A stretch of DNA of 64,000 nucleotides from Enhydrobacter aerosaccus (GTDB lineage: Bacteria; Pseudomonadota; Alphaproteobacteria; Reyranellales; Reyranellaceae), in NCBI GenBank assembly GCA_903915535.1, contig CAIWTJ010000043.1, positions 1 to 64,000 of the forward strand. The letters are read 5' to 3'. Positions 7,881-16,421 of this stretch are shown here, one piece after another (the first letter of the stretch is position 1; every line of letters starts with the position of its first letter). The notes under the pieces are model-generated. The model was not told the DNA's origin, ran no database searches, and saw nothing but the letters and a program-made list of their open reading frames with translations. The position numbers and the translations under genes are program-made.

Positions 7881-9416
7881 TCAGACGGTGGCGGGCGGCG
7901 TCCAGGTGGTGTGCTCGTCCAGGGGATAGACCGGGCGCGGCAGTTTGGACCAGTTGAAGTTCTTGAGGATGGGCGAGGTGAGGCCCGGGCAATCGACTTC
8001 GTAGATCTGTTCGGGCGCGAAGAATTCGTCGAACCCGCCGCGGAAATGGCCGCGGCTCTTGACCACGACGGTGCGCGCCGTGGCGATGTCGATGCCGAAC
8101 GTCTCGAGTTGCTGCGGATCCATGCACTGGCAGCGGATCGTGATGACGACCAGCCGTATGCCGCCGAGATCGAGCAGCGCGGATGGACCCATGTCGGCCG
8201 AGACGCCCTTCAGCACGCCGCGCCGCCCGATGTACGTGCCATCGGTTAGCTTCAGCACCTTCGCCTCGCAAGTAAAGGGTTTCGAGAACTCGTGTTTCTC
8301 CTGAGTGTTGAAGTGTGCGGTGAACGTCGCGCCTTCGCCGAGCCTGTGCGCCTCGGCGGCCAAAGCCGCATCGTTGAACACGCCGATCACGACGCCTTGT
8401 GCGTTTGCTTCCTTCAGCGCGCGGAGGAGATAGGTCGTGTTGCCGCGTGCGCCGCCGCCCGGGTTGTCGGCGCAATCGGCGAGGATGATCGGCTTGTGCC
8501 GTGCGTCTCGGCCCACGGTGACGGCGAACTGCACGGCATCGTCGAGCTTCATCATTTCTTTCTTGAAGCGTTCGCGCATGCCCCAGGCGCGCCGGGCGAT
8601 GTCGAGCGACAACTCGGCCGCCGCCTCGCGCTTGCCGTTGCGTGCCGTCACGACGGCGGTGAGCCCATTCTTGGGCGAGTCGGCGTAGGCGAAGCCTGCC
8701 ATCACCGAGACATTCACGATATCGCCGCCCACTTTCGTCTGTCCGTAATTGATCAGATCGGCGTAGGGCCCCTGCGCAGTCAGCAGCGCGATCGGCGGCG
8801 ACACGATCGGCACCTTTACCATCGTGACCGCTGTCCTTGCTCCCGTGAGGCATTCACGCAGGTGTCGGGCCGCTTCTTCGCCGCGCTCCCGGATGTCGTT
8901 GTGCGGGTTCTGGAGGTATCCGACGAAGACCGAGAGGTTGTCGGTCATTCGGCGCGAGACGTTCGCATGCAGGTCGAACACCGCGACCACCGGTACATCG
9001 GGGCCGACGGTCGAGCGGATGATTTCGAACAGATCGCCATCGGGATCGTCGGTACCCTCGGCCAAGGCCGCGCCATGGCAGGAGACGAACACGCCGTCGA
9101 GTGGGAGGACGGATTTCAGGCCGGCCGACACTTCGGCCAGGAACCCCTTGAAGAACTGCTCTTCCACCGGACCGTTGGGCTGCGCCTGCGCCACGCGGAT
9201 CGGCACCGGCGTCCACGGGCCGGTCGCGTCCATAACGGAGAAGAAGCCGGGCAGGTCGGGCAGGGTGATCGAGGCGGCCGAGCGGCTCTCGGTGATGATC
9301 CGGTTGCCGCGGATATCGACGTCGTCCTCGAAGTCCTGCGCCGTTGCTATTGGCGAGAAGCGATTGCACTCGATGGCGAAGCCCAGCACGGCGATACGCG
9401 GATTTTCCTTCGACAC
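7881..9416 (-). CDS. M81 family metallopeptidase (MlrC-like)
   Basis: Protein of 511 residues of the MlrC/DUF1485 family. The founding member cleaves linearised microcystin peptides, but most members have unknown substrates. It shows the expected stretches GFAIECNRFSP, VSCHGAALAEG (His114), AVFDLHANVS (Asp148, His150, likely zinc ligands), DSPKNG and the family signature DCADNPGGGARGNTT (about residues 320-334). There is no signal peptide, so it is probably cytoplasmic. It sits between an alpha/beta hydrolase (12-base gap) and a peptide-type binding protein (one-base overlap), in an operon that could take up and cleave a modified peptide or amide. The start ATG 9416 gives full family length. 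Confidence 0.92.
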   Translation of the reverse strand: MSKENPRIAVLGFAIECNRFSPIATAQDFEDDVDIRGNRIITESRSAASITLPDLPGFFSVMDATGPWTPVPIRVAQAQPNGPVEEQFFKGFLAEVSAGLKSVLPLDGVFVSCHGAALAEGTDDPDGDLFEIIRSTVGPDVPVVAVFDLHANVSRRMTDNLSVFVGYLQNPHNDIRERGEEAARHLRECLTGARTAVTMVKVPIVSPPIALLTAQGPYADLINYGQTKVGGDIVNVSVMAGFAYADSPKNGLTAVVTARNGKREAAAELSLDIARRAWGMRERFKKEMMKLDDAVQFAVTVGRDARHKPIILADCADNPGGGARGNTTYLLRALKEANAQGVVIGVFNDAALAAEAHRLGEGATFTAHFNTQEKHEFSKPFTCEAKVLKLTDGTYIGRRGVLKGVSADMGPSALLDLGGIRLVVITIRCQCMDPQQLETFGIDIATARTVVVKSRGHFRGGFDEFFAPEQIYEVDCPGLTSPILKNFNWSKLPRPVYPLDEHTTWTPPATV

Positions 9417-9428
9417 CGATCTCTCTCC

Positions 9429-10250
9429 TCAACGATGGCGAGCGAGGAACGCCTCCACCAGTTTGTTGAACGTAGCGGCGTGATCGAAGTATGGCGAGTG
9501 GCCCGCGCCGGGAAGCATCTCCGCTTCGCCGTGCGGAAGCTTCGCCGCGATCGCCGCCGACAGGAACGGCGGGAACACCGTGTCGTCGGCGCCCGCGATC
9601 AACAGCGTGGGCACGGGAAAAGCCGCGAGATCGGCAAGACGCCGCGTCGCCGTGCGCCGCAGGCCCGCGCGCAGTTTTTCCTTGTCGAGCGTGCCCGCCA
9701 TCTCGTCGATGCTGCGGTACAGGAGATGGAGGGCGGGCGAACGCGCTGCGCCCTTGGCGCCGATCGCGGGATGGATGCCCTTGGCAAAGCCGTCCTTGTT
9801 GGCGGCTTCGGCCCTGGCGAACCACGCGTCGTAGTCCTTGCCGCCCGACGGATCGGCGGCGCGCCGGTCGATCGTGCCCGAGGTCGAACTCAGCACCAGC
9901 GCCTTCACATTCGCGGGATGGGCGAGCGCATATTCGAGCATCGTCCAGCCGCCCATCGACTGGCCGACCAGCCGCACGTCGGCAAAGCCCAGCGTGTCGA
10001 TCAGGGCTGCGAGGTCGCCCGCATAGTCTGCTGGATCGGGGCCGCCGGTCATCGCATCGGACGGCGCGAAGCCGCGATGGGCGAAGGCGACGCAAGTATA
10101 GTGAGGGGAGAAGTGCGCGACCTGCTGCCACCAGCTCATCTGGTTGCCGCCCAGCCCGTGGGCAAAGAGCAGGGCGGGGCCGCTGCCCGTCACTTCGTAG
10201 TGGAGATTGCCGAAGGGCCGCTTCAGCTTGCCTGTCTTGCGTTCGATCAC
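9429..10250 (-). CDS. Alpha/beta hydrolase
   Basis: Predicted cytoplasmic hydrolase of 273 residues. It has an oxyanion-hole HGLGG (about 31-35), a nucleophile elbow GQSMGG with Ser98, an acid in the AGADDTVFP strand and a final His in PGAGHSPY. It is close in layout to 3-oxoadipate enol-lactonase and other small ester or lactone hydrolases; the substrate is unknown. The GTG start at 10250 overlaps the stop of the upstream reductase gene (GTGA), and no ATG upstream preserves that coupling. It lies in the reductase-hydrolase-M81-binding protein operon. Confidence 0.9.
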   Translation of the reverse strand: MIERKTGKLKRPFGNLHYEVTGSGPALLFAHGLGGNQMSWWQQVAHFSPHYTCVAFAHRGFAPSDAMTGGPDPADYAGDLAALIDTLGFADVRLVGQSMGGWTMLEYALAHPANVKALVLSSTSGTIDRRAADPSGGKDYDAWFARAEAANKDGFAKGIHPAIGAKGAARSPALHLLYRSIDEMAGTLDKEKLRAGLRRTATRRLADLAAFPVPTLLIAGADDTVFPPFLSAAIAAKLPHGEAEMLPGAGHSPYFDHAATFNKLVEAFLARHR

Positions 10251-11287
10251 AATTCCGCCCCCGTCTTCTTTCCCGCCTGCGCCATTTCGGCTGCCGTATA
10301 GAAAGCGTCGGCATGGATATCGAGCCGCCGCATATCGCGCTGTTCCAGGAGCTTCGTGGCGGCCTCGACCATGGCCGGCGGGCCGGCGAGATAGGCCTTG
10401 CAGCCATCGAACTCGTCCCAGTCGGCGGCGACGGCTTCGTGCACGAGACCGCAGCGCCGCGCGATGCCATCGCCTTCGCTCAGGACCGGGATGAAGTGAA
10501 GCGTCGGGTGCTTCTTCGCGAGATCGGCGAAGTGATCGTGCAGGTAGAGGTCGCGCTCGGCGCGGACGCCGAAATAGAAATAGATGTGCTGCGGCATGCC
10601 GAGCGCCAGCGCACGTTCGACGATCGACTTCATCGGCGCCATGCCCGAGCCGCCGGCGACCGCGATGATCGGTCCGCGGTGCGCCTCGCGCAGGTGCGAG
10701 GCGCCGAACGGCCCTTCGACGAGCACGGGATCGCCGACCTTGAGTGTCGTGAAGACATAGGCGCTGGTCGTGGCCGCCTGGCCGAGGCGAATATGGAATT
10801 CCAGAACGGGATCGCCCGGCACGTTGGCCATCGAATAGTCGCGCGGCGCGCAGCCTTCGAACGAGACCGACACGAACTGACCTGCGGAGAAATAGAACGG
10901 CTCGCCGGACACGACCTCCAGCCGCACGCGCTTGATGTCGTGCGTGGCGTCGTCGAGCGAAAGCACCCGGGTCGCGAGCACCTGGCGGGGATGGATGACC
11001 TGGTCGTCTTCCTCCTGGAGCCAGGCGACTTCGCAGTCCGCGTTGGGTGCGGCGCGGCAGGCGAGGATCAGGCCGCTCGTCTTTTCCTCGTCGGAGAGGG
11101 CGAAGTCGGAGTAGCCCTCCATCGAGACCTCGCCCTTCAGCAGATGCGACTTGCAGGCGCCGCAGTTGCCCGACTGGCAGCCGAACGGATAGCCGATGCC
11201 GGCCTCGAGTGCGGCGTCGAGGATGGTCTCGCCTGTCGGCACGTCGATGGTGCGGTCGGCGGACGCGATGCGGACTTTGAAGCTCAT
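10247..11287 (-). CDS. 2Fe-2S ferredoxin / FAD / NAD reductase, oxygenase electron-transfer component
   Basis: Single-chain reductase of 346 residues. An N-terminal plant-type ferredoxin domain carries Cys37, Cys42, Cys45 and Cys77 (CQSGNCGAC then C). A ferredoxin-NADP reductase-type FAD domain has RDYSMAN near residue 150. An NAD domain has GGSGMAPMKS near 215 and AGPPAMVEAA near 305. This layout is that of phenol hydroxylase, benzoate dioxygenase and CDP-6-deoxyglucoseen reductases. No oxygenase component is encoded next to it, so its electron acceptor is unknown. It heads the minus-strand operon down to 6301. Only 23 bases separate its start from that of the divergent thioesterase gene. 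Confidence 0.92.
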   Translation of the reverse strand: MSFKVRIASADRTIDVPTGETILDAALEAGIGYPFGCQSGNCGACKSHLLKGEVSMEGYSDFALSDEEKTSGLILACRAAPNADCEVAWLQEEDDQVIHPRQVLATRVLSLDDATHDIKRVRLEVVSGEPFYFSAGQFVSVSFEGCAPRDYSMANVPGDPVLEFHIRLGQAATTSAYVFTTLKVGDPVLVEGPFGASHLREAHRGPIIAVAGGSGMAPMKSIVERALALGMPQHIYFYFGVRAERDLYLHDHFADLAKKHPTLHFIPVLSEGDGIARRCGLVHEAVAADWDEFDGCKAYLAGPPAMVEAATKLLEQRDMRRLDIHADAFYTAAEMAQAGKKTGAEL

Positions 11288-11310
11288 GAAAGCCCGCTAT
11301 AAAGGAAGCA

Positions 11311-11781
11311 ATGACCTCCGCCCATCCCGATTTCGCCCATGTCGCCGCCGAGTCCCTGACCGATGCCGATATCCTGCACATCCTGACGTCGAGGCCGCCC
11401 GAGGCGGTCAAGACGCTGAACGGCCGGCTGGTCGAGATCGACTCCGAACGCGGCATCGCCCGCTTCCGCTTCGAGATCGTGCCGGCCTTCTGCCACTCCA
11501 ACGGCAAGATCTGCCAAGGCGGCTTCCTGACCGGCATGATCGACACCTCGATGGCGCATGCCGCCATCGCCAAGGGCAAGATGGCCGTGGCCGTGCCGAC
11601 GCTCGAGCTCAAGATGAGCTTCTTCGAGGCGATGGGGCCGGGCGTCGTCTACACCGAAGGCCGCGTCATGCGCTGGGGCGGCTCGGTCGGCTTCCTCGAA
11701 GGCGACATGAAGGACGAGAAGGGCCGCCTGATCGCCCACTCGACGTCGACGATCAAGATCATCCGGCCCAAGAAGAGCTAG
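11311..11781 (+). CDS. PaaI family thioesterase
   Basis: Hot-dog fold protein of 156 residues. The PaaI-type active region reads HSNGKICQGGFLTGMIDTSMAHA, where the helix residues GGF..GMIDTSM line the catalytic interface. It likely hydrolyses an aryl- or acyl-CoA ester. A ribosome site AAGGAAG precedes ATG 11311. The stop overlaps the stop of the convergent deacetylase gene by four bases. The promoter must overlap the divergent reductase gene, because only 23 bases lie between the two start codons. Confidence 0.9.
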   Translation: MTSAHPDFAHVAAESLTDADILHILTSRPPEAVKTLNGRLVEIDSERGIARFRFEIVPAFCHSNGKICQGGFLTGMIDTSMAHAAIAKGKMAVAVPTLELKMSFFEAMGPGVVYTEGRVMRWGGSVGFLEGDMKDEKGRLIAHSTSTIKIIRPKKS

Positions 11782-12659
11782 AACGTCGCGCGCCAGTGCT
11801 CGGCGATTTGCCGGCGCGTGGCGAACCAGACGCTGCCCTTGCGGCGCATGTGATTCACAATGCCGTCGAGCGCGGCGATGCGGCCGGGGCGGCCGATCAT
11901 GCGCAGGTGCAGGCCGATCGACATCATCTTCGGTTGCCGCTCGCCCTCGGCCCACAGCGCGTCGAAGGCGTCCGACGTGTATTCGACGAAGTCGCGCGCC
12001 GTCACCAGGCGATGGAAGCCCTGGTGGAAATGCATGTCGTTGGTGTCGAAGCTGTATGGGATGACGAGGTGCTTCCTGCCGGAGACCTCGGTGTAGAAGG
12101 GCAGGTCGTCGGAGTAATCGTCGCTGTCGTAGAGGAAGCCGCCTTCCTCGACCAACAGGCGGCGCGTGTTGGGGGACGGCGTCGAGCGCGTGTGCCAGCC
12201 GACAGGGCGATGGCCCGCGATCTCCGTCAGTACCTTCACGGTCTTCGCGATCTTCTCGCGCTCTTCGGCTTCGCCCAGAAGCGCATGCCGTTCCCAGCGC
12301 CAGCCGTGGCAGGCGATCTCGTGGCCGCGCTTCACCGCGTCTTCGATCAGCCACGGCGAGAGTTCGGCGGCGCGGCCGCAGGTGCTGACGGTTGTCGGCA
12401 CGCCCAGCCGCTCCAGCACGTCGGCGATTCGCCACCACGCGGCCTTGGTGCCGTATTCGAAGTGCGATTCCATGCAGCGGTCGGCCACGCCCGTCACCTC
12501 GTCGGTGACCTCATAGACCTTCTCGTTGAACGTATCGCCCGAGGACAGCGACATCTCCGCGCCTTCCTCGAAATTGATCACGAAGGAGACGGCCACGCGT
12601 GCGCCGCCGGGCCATTTCGGATCGGGCGGCGTGCGGCCGTAACCCTTGAGGTCACGCAT
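11778..12659 (-). CDS. puuE: PuuE-like allantoinase / polysaccharide deacetylase family protein (copy 1)
   Basis: Protein of 293 residues closely resembling PuuE. PuuE is an allantoinase that arose from the NodB polysaccharide deacetylases and opens the hydantoin ring of allantoin. The N-terminal stretch RDLKGYGRTPPDPKWPGGARVAVSFVINFEEG is PuuE-like. The NodB metal site is altered: motif 1 reads NFEEG instead of FDDG, and the motif 2 region is ACHGWRWERHA, as expected for this metal-independent branch. It is the last gene of the seven-gene operon 11778-18536 and overlaps the racemase gene by eight bases. Allantoin is a reasonable substrate, but a related cyclic amide is equally possible. Two more distant relatives lie at 47875 and 60183. 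Confidence 0.85.
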   Translation of the reverse strand: MRDLKGYGRTPPDPKWPGGARVAVSFVINFEEGAEMSLSSGDTFNEKVYEVTDEVTGVADRCMESHFEYGTKAAWWRIADVLERLGVPTTVSTCGRAAELSPWLIEDAVKRGHEIACHGWRWERHALLGEAEEREKIAKTVKVLTEIAGHRPVGWHTRSTPSPNTRRLLVEEGGFLYDSDDYSDDLPFYTEVSGRKHLVIPYSFDTNDMHFHQGFHRLVTARDFVEYTSDAFDALWAEGERQPKMMSIGLHLRMIGRPGRIAALDGIVNHMRRKGSVWFATRRQIAEHWRATF

Positions 12660-13401
12660 CTTTGTGTCCGATCACGTCTGCAAGCGCCTTGCTGAGGCCG
12701 GTCGAGTCCTTGGCGCCAGGACGGCGGTAGGTGCCGACGGTGGCCTTGCGCGGATTGAGGCGCACGAGGCCCTCGGCCATCGTCACGGCGGCCTGGATGC
12801 CGTCGACCAGCGGCACCGGCACGCGGTCGCGCAGCTTGGTCGCGAGGCCGGCGAGCGGCGCTCCCGCCAGGATCACCACGTCGGCGCCGCGCTCGGTGAC
12901 GACCTTGTTGGCGAGATCGACCAGCAGCTGTTCCTTCTCGTCGGCCACGTCGTTGATGTTGGTGAAGGCGCTGTCGAGCATCTGGATGGCGGCGCAGCGG
13001 CCCGTCATGCCGTGCCAGTCGACGATCTCGGCGAACCACGGCTCGAGTGCCTTGGCGAAGCTCACGATCGCGAACTTGCGGCCCAAGGTGCAGGCCACCA
13101 GCATCGCGGCCTCGGCCATGCCGACGATCGGGAAGTCGAACAGCTCGCGCGCGCCGCCGAGGCCCGGATCGCCGAAGGCGGCGCACACGGCCGCATCGAA
13201 CGTGCCGCGCTTCTCGGCCAGCATCTCCAGCATGACGGCGCTGCCGATGGCGGCTTCGGCGCGGGTGGCGATGTAGGGCACGCCGCGCGGCGCGGTCATC
13301 GGGATCAGTTCGGTGCCGGGGCTGGCGACGAGCTTGCCGGAGGCGACGAGGCGGTCGGTGACGCCGACGGAGGTATTGGGATTGGCGATCAGCAGTTTCA
13401 T
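12652..13401 (-). CDS. Asp/Glu/hydantoin racemase family protein lacking the second catalytic Cys
   Basis: Protein of 249 residues starting with the family signature LLIANPNTS. The first catalytic cysteine is present in AAVCAAFGDPGL (Cys73). At the place of the second, where racemases read GCxGM, it reads ILAGAPLAG (about residues 177-185). Cofactor-independent hydantoin and allantoin racemases use the two cysteines as an acid/base pair, so simple racemisation is doubtful. The protein may instead catalyse a decarboxylase- or isomerase-type reaction known elsewhere in this superfamily. It lies between an amidohydrolase and a PuuE-like gene, which supports a hydantoin- or allantoin-related substrate. 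It overlaps the downstream gene by eight bases. Confidence 0.85.
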   Translation of the reverse strand: MKLLIANPNTSVGVTDRLVASGKLVASPGTELIPMTAPRGVPYIATRAEAAIGSAVMLEMLAEKRGTFDAAVCAAFGDPGLGGARELFDFPIVGMAEAAMLVACTLGRKFAIVSFAKALEPWFAEIVDWHGMTGRCAAIQMLDSAFTNINDVADEKEQLLVDLANKVVTERGADVVILAGAPLAGLATKLRDRVPVPLVDGIQAAVTMAEGLVRLNPRKATVGTYRRPGAKDSTGLSKALADVIGHKDA

Positions 13402-13410
13402 GGCGCCAGT

Positions 13411-14769
13411 CTAGCCGATCGCCTCGCGGCCCGCGCGCTGCCAAAGCTTGCCGGCCACCGCCTGCGCGTTGGCGACAATGGCATCGCCGTCGGCCAGGGT
13501 GAGCTTGCCGCCGGCCAGCACGACACGGCCATCCACGATCACCGTGTCGACGTCGTGTCCGGAGGCACTGTGGACCAGCACGCCGTAGCCGTCGACCATG
13601 GGCGCCAGCGACGGCGAGCGGTTGTCGAGCAGGACAATGTCGGCCCTCTTGCCGACTTCCAGCGAGCCCACCTGCTCGCCGAGGCCGAGCGCGTTGGCGC
13701 CGGCTTGCGTGCCCCAGTCGAGGACGGTGCGCGGATCGAGGACGTTGCCCTGGCGGTTGATGCGCTGCATCGAGATCGCCCAGCGCATCGCCTCGATCAT
13801 GTCGCCCGAGAAAGTGTCGGTGCAGAGCGCGATGTGGGCGCCCGCCTCCATCAGCTCCATGATCGGTGCGATGCGGCCGCCCTTGGCATTGCCGATCGGC
13901 GCATGCGCCACTGTCATCTTCGATTTGCCGCAGAGCTCGATGTCGGCGCGGTCCATGTGGATGCAGTGCGCGGCGATCAGCCTATCGTTGAGCAGGCCGA
14001 GCTTGTCCATGAGCTGCGGCGGCGTGAGGCCGGTGCGCGCCTTCACTGCCTCGATCTCGGCCGGGAGCTGCGAGAGGTGGGTGTGGACGTTGCCGCCGTG
14101 TGCGTCGGCGAGTTTCTTCACTTCGCGCAACAGGTCGTCGGAGCAGGTATCGGGCGCGTGCGGCGCCCAATCGCAGCGGATGCGGCCGTTGTCGTGGCCG
14201 TTCCATGTCGCGATCAGTTCAGCGTTCTCCTTGAGGCTCGCCTGGCCGATGGCGGTGCTGTAGCTGTGCTTGCCGTCGGCCAGCGAGCCGGGCTCGGCAT
14301 CGTGCACGCGGCCCGCGATCACGGCGCGCACACCCAGTTCCGCCGCGGCGCGCGCGCAGGACGACGGATACCGATAGAAATCCATCACCGTGGTGCAGCC
14401 CGCGCGCAGCAGTTCGTAGTGGCCGAGCGCGGACAAGGCGTAGGCGTCGTCGGCATCGAGCCAGTGGCCCTGCGGGATTCCCGGCGTGTACATCGGCGCG
14501 AAGCCGATGTCCTCGATCATGCCGCGCGTGATCATGAGCGGCGTGTGGTTGTGCACGTTCACGAGGCCAGCCATGGCGATGCGGCCTTTGCCGTCGATGG
14601 TCTTGGCCGGCGTCCATCGCGCGCGCAGTTCCTCGGCCGGGCCGATGTCGACGATGGTGCGGTCGGTCACGGCGATGGCGCCGTGCTTCACGATGCGGCC
14701 TGCGGCATCGAGAGTCATGATGAGATCGGCGGTGACCAGCAGGTCGCAGGGTGTGGGATCGGTCGTCAT
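13411..14769 (-). CDS. Amidohydrolase family protein (Trz/Atz/SsnA-type)
   Basis: Metal-dependent hydrolase of 452 residues. Ligand motifs are in order: NVHNHT (His73, His75), HTHLSQ near 230, AAHCIH near 270 and CTDTFSGD near 319. A composite beta domain is formed by both ends, with the C-terminal GSLEVGKRADIVLLD typical of the group. Relatives deaminate or dechlorinate triazines, cytosine, guanine or S-adenosylhomocysteine. There is no signal peptide. It follows the ABC permease gene by three bases and precedes the racemase gene by nine. It is therefore probably the first intracellular step on the imported compound. Confidence 0.9.
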   Translation of the reverse strand: MTTDPTPCDLLVTADLIMTLDAAGRIVKHGAIAVTDRTIVDIGPAEELRARWTPAKTIDGKGRIAMAGLVNVHNHTPLMITRGMIEDIGFAPMYTPGIPQGHWLDADDAYALSALGHYELLRAGCTTVMDFYRYPSSCARAAAELGVRAVIAGRVHDAEPGSLADGKHSYSTAIGQASLKENAELIATWNGHDNGRIRCDWAPHAPDTCSDDLLREVKKLADAHGGNVHTHLSQLPAEIEAVKARTGLTPPQLMDKLGLLNDRLIAAHCIHMDRADIELCGKSKMTVAHAPIGNAKGGRIAPIMELMEAGAHIALCTDTFSGDMIEAMRWAISMQRINRQGNVLDPRTVLDWGTQAGANALGLGEQVGSLEVGKRADIVLLDNRSPSLAPMVDGYGVLVHSASGHDVDTVIVDGRVVLAGGKLTLADGDAIVANAQAVAGKLWQRAGREAIG

Positions 14770-14772
14770 TTC

Positions 14773-15573
14773 CTAGAAGTCCGCGAGTTTGCGCAGGCCG
14801 ACCAGCCGGTCTCCCACGACCAGGGCCAGAATGGCGAGCAGCACCAGCCCCGACGAGATGGCGGCAATCGTCGGATCGGGATTCTCCTCGACATACTGAA
14901 GCATCTGGATCGGCAGGGTCTTGGTCCAGGCATCGGTGAAGAAGATCGAGATCGGGTAGTTGTCCATCGAGGCCAGGAACGCGAACATGCCCGAGGTCAG
15001 GAAGGCGGGGCCAAGCGACGGTACCAGCACGCGCAGGATGGCGGTCGGATAGGAGCAGCCCAGCGTCCGCGCGGCATCGATCAGCGAGAAGTCGAAGAGC
15101 GAGAGCGCGGCGAGCACCGTTCGCACGACGTACGGCAGGGTGATGATCACGTGCGCGATCATCAGGCTCGAATAGGCCTCGCGCAGGCCGAGCGCCTTGA
15201 AGCCCTGCAGCATGGCGATGCCGATCACGAGGCCGGGCAGCATCAGCGGCGAGATCAGGAAGGTGGCGATCGAGTCGCGTCCGGGAAAACGTCCCCGCAC
15301 CAGCGCGATGGCGCAGAGCGTGCCCAGCACGAGGGCCACGACGGTCGAAAAAGCCGCGATCTGGATCGAGGTCAGCAGCGAGGGCCACAGGCCGCGCGCA
15401 TTGGTGAGCCGCTCGTACCAGCGCGTCGACCAGTCAGGCGGCGGCAAGGTGAACACGCTGGACGAGCCGAACGAAACGGCCACCGTCACCAGCAGCGGCG
15501 TCATCAGGAAGACCACGGTAAAGATCGCCGCGATCCACATGATCGCGCGGCCGAGCTGTTCGGTCAGCGTCAC
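14773..15573 (-). CDS. ABC transporter permease, PotC-like
   Basis: Inner-membrane permease of 266 residues with six predicted helices. The cytoplasmic EAA-type loop lies near residues 165-185 (DAARTLGCSYPTAILRVLVPS). The closest layout is PotC of spermidine/putrescine importers. I place the start at GTG 15573 because it overlaps the stop of the upstream permease gene (GTGA) and gives the usual length; an ATG 36 bases further in is the alternative. It pairs with the permease encoded immediately upstream. Confidence 0.9.
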   Translation of the reverse strand: MTLTEQLGRAIMWIAAIFTVVFLMTPLLVTVAVSFGSSSVFTLPPPDWSTRWYERLTNARGLWPSLLTSIQIAAFSTVVALVLGTLCAIALVRGRFPGRDSIATFLISPLMLPGLVIGIAMLQGFKALGLREAYSSLMIAHVIITLPYVVRTVLAALSLFDFSLIDAARTLGCSYPTAILRVLVPSLGPAFLTSGMFAFLASMDNYPISIFFTDAWTKTLPIQMLQYVEENPDPTIAAISSGLVLLAILALVVGDRLVGLRKLADF

Positions 15574-16421
15574 GTGCTGCCACCCAGGCGCCGCGCCAGC
15601 CAGGTCGAGCCCACGACCACGCCGACGGCCATGGCAAGGAGGATCACCGCCGTCGTCGAGCCGAGCTGCTCGTTGCGCATGAACAGGAACGAGCGGCCGG
15701 TCAGCGTCGACAGCGTCTGGAAGCGGTCGCCGATCAACAGCGAGGGCACGACGTACATCGACACGCTCATGGAGAAGACGAAGGCCACCCCCGAGACGAC
15801 CCCGGGCAGGGTGAGAGGCACCATGATCTTCACGAAGCGATAGAGCGGTGCCGCGCCCAGGGTGGCGCCCGCTTCGAGCAGGCGCGGATCGATCAGCTTC
15901 ACGACGGAATAGATGGGGAGGATCATGAAGGGCAGGAAGATATTGGCCGCGCCCAGCACGAGGCCGGGCTCGGTGAACAGCAGGCGCTGCGGCTCGTCCC
16001 AGATGCCGACGGCGACCAGGAGCTGCGAGACCACGCCGTCGCGGCGCAACACGATCTGCCAGGCAAAGGCCTTGACGACGACACCGATCGAGAGCGGCAG
16101 GATGATCGCAATCAGCATGGCGATCTGCAGCGCCGCCCCCGCACGCGCGAGAGCGAAGGCGGCGGGATAGCCGACGATGAGACAGGCCAGAGTCACCCAA
16201 AGCGCGATGCCCAGCGTGTTCCAGACGACGCGCCAGTTGAAGGGATCGGCGAAGAAGTCGATGTAGGGCCGAAGCGTGAAGCCACCGGGCCCGATGAAGC
16301 TCTTCGTCAGGAGCCACAGCAGCGGCAAGGCGTACAACACCAGCAGATAGACGATCGCCGGAACCGCGAGCCAGATGACGGGGTCGCGCCACGGAGAGCG
16401 AGCGGCGGCCGCGGCCTTCAT
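15570..16421 (-). CDS. ABC transporter permease, PotB-like
   Basis: Inner-membrane permease of 283 residues with six predicted helices. It has a clear EAA loop (EAGATLGAAPLYRFVKIMVP, about residues 185-204) that would contact the ATPase. PotB-like and partner of the downstream permease. It overlaps the ATPase gene upstream and the permease gene downstream by four bases each. Confidence 0.92.
   Translation of the reverse strand: MKAAAAARSPWRDPVIWLAVPAIVYLLVLYALPLLWLLTKSFIGPGGFTLRPYIDFFADPFNWRVVWNTLGIALWVTLACLIVGYPAAFALARAGAALQIAMLIAIILPLSIGVVVKAFAWQIVLRRDGVVSQLLVAVGIWDEPQRLLFTEPGLVLGAANIFLPFMILPIYSVVKLIDPRLLEAGATLGAAPLYRFVKIMVPLTLPGVVSGVAFVFSMSVSMYVVPSLLIGDRFQTLSTLTGRSFLFMRNEQLGSTTAVILLAMAVGVVVGSTWLARRLGGST

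Noticed and set aside
6301-8853. An 850-codon minus-strand frame suggesting a fusion ahead of the solute-binding protein
   Set aside because: The part upstream of 7881 is the out-of-frame shadow of the M81 gene. A signal peptide and ribosome site mark the real start at 7869.
12646-15843. A 1065-codon open frame on the plus strand
   Set aside because: It is antisense to the deacetylase, racemase, amidohydrolase and permease genes. It is a high-GC frame shadow with His/Arg/Asp-rich, family-less translation.
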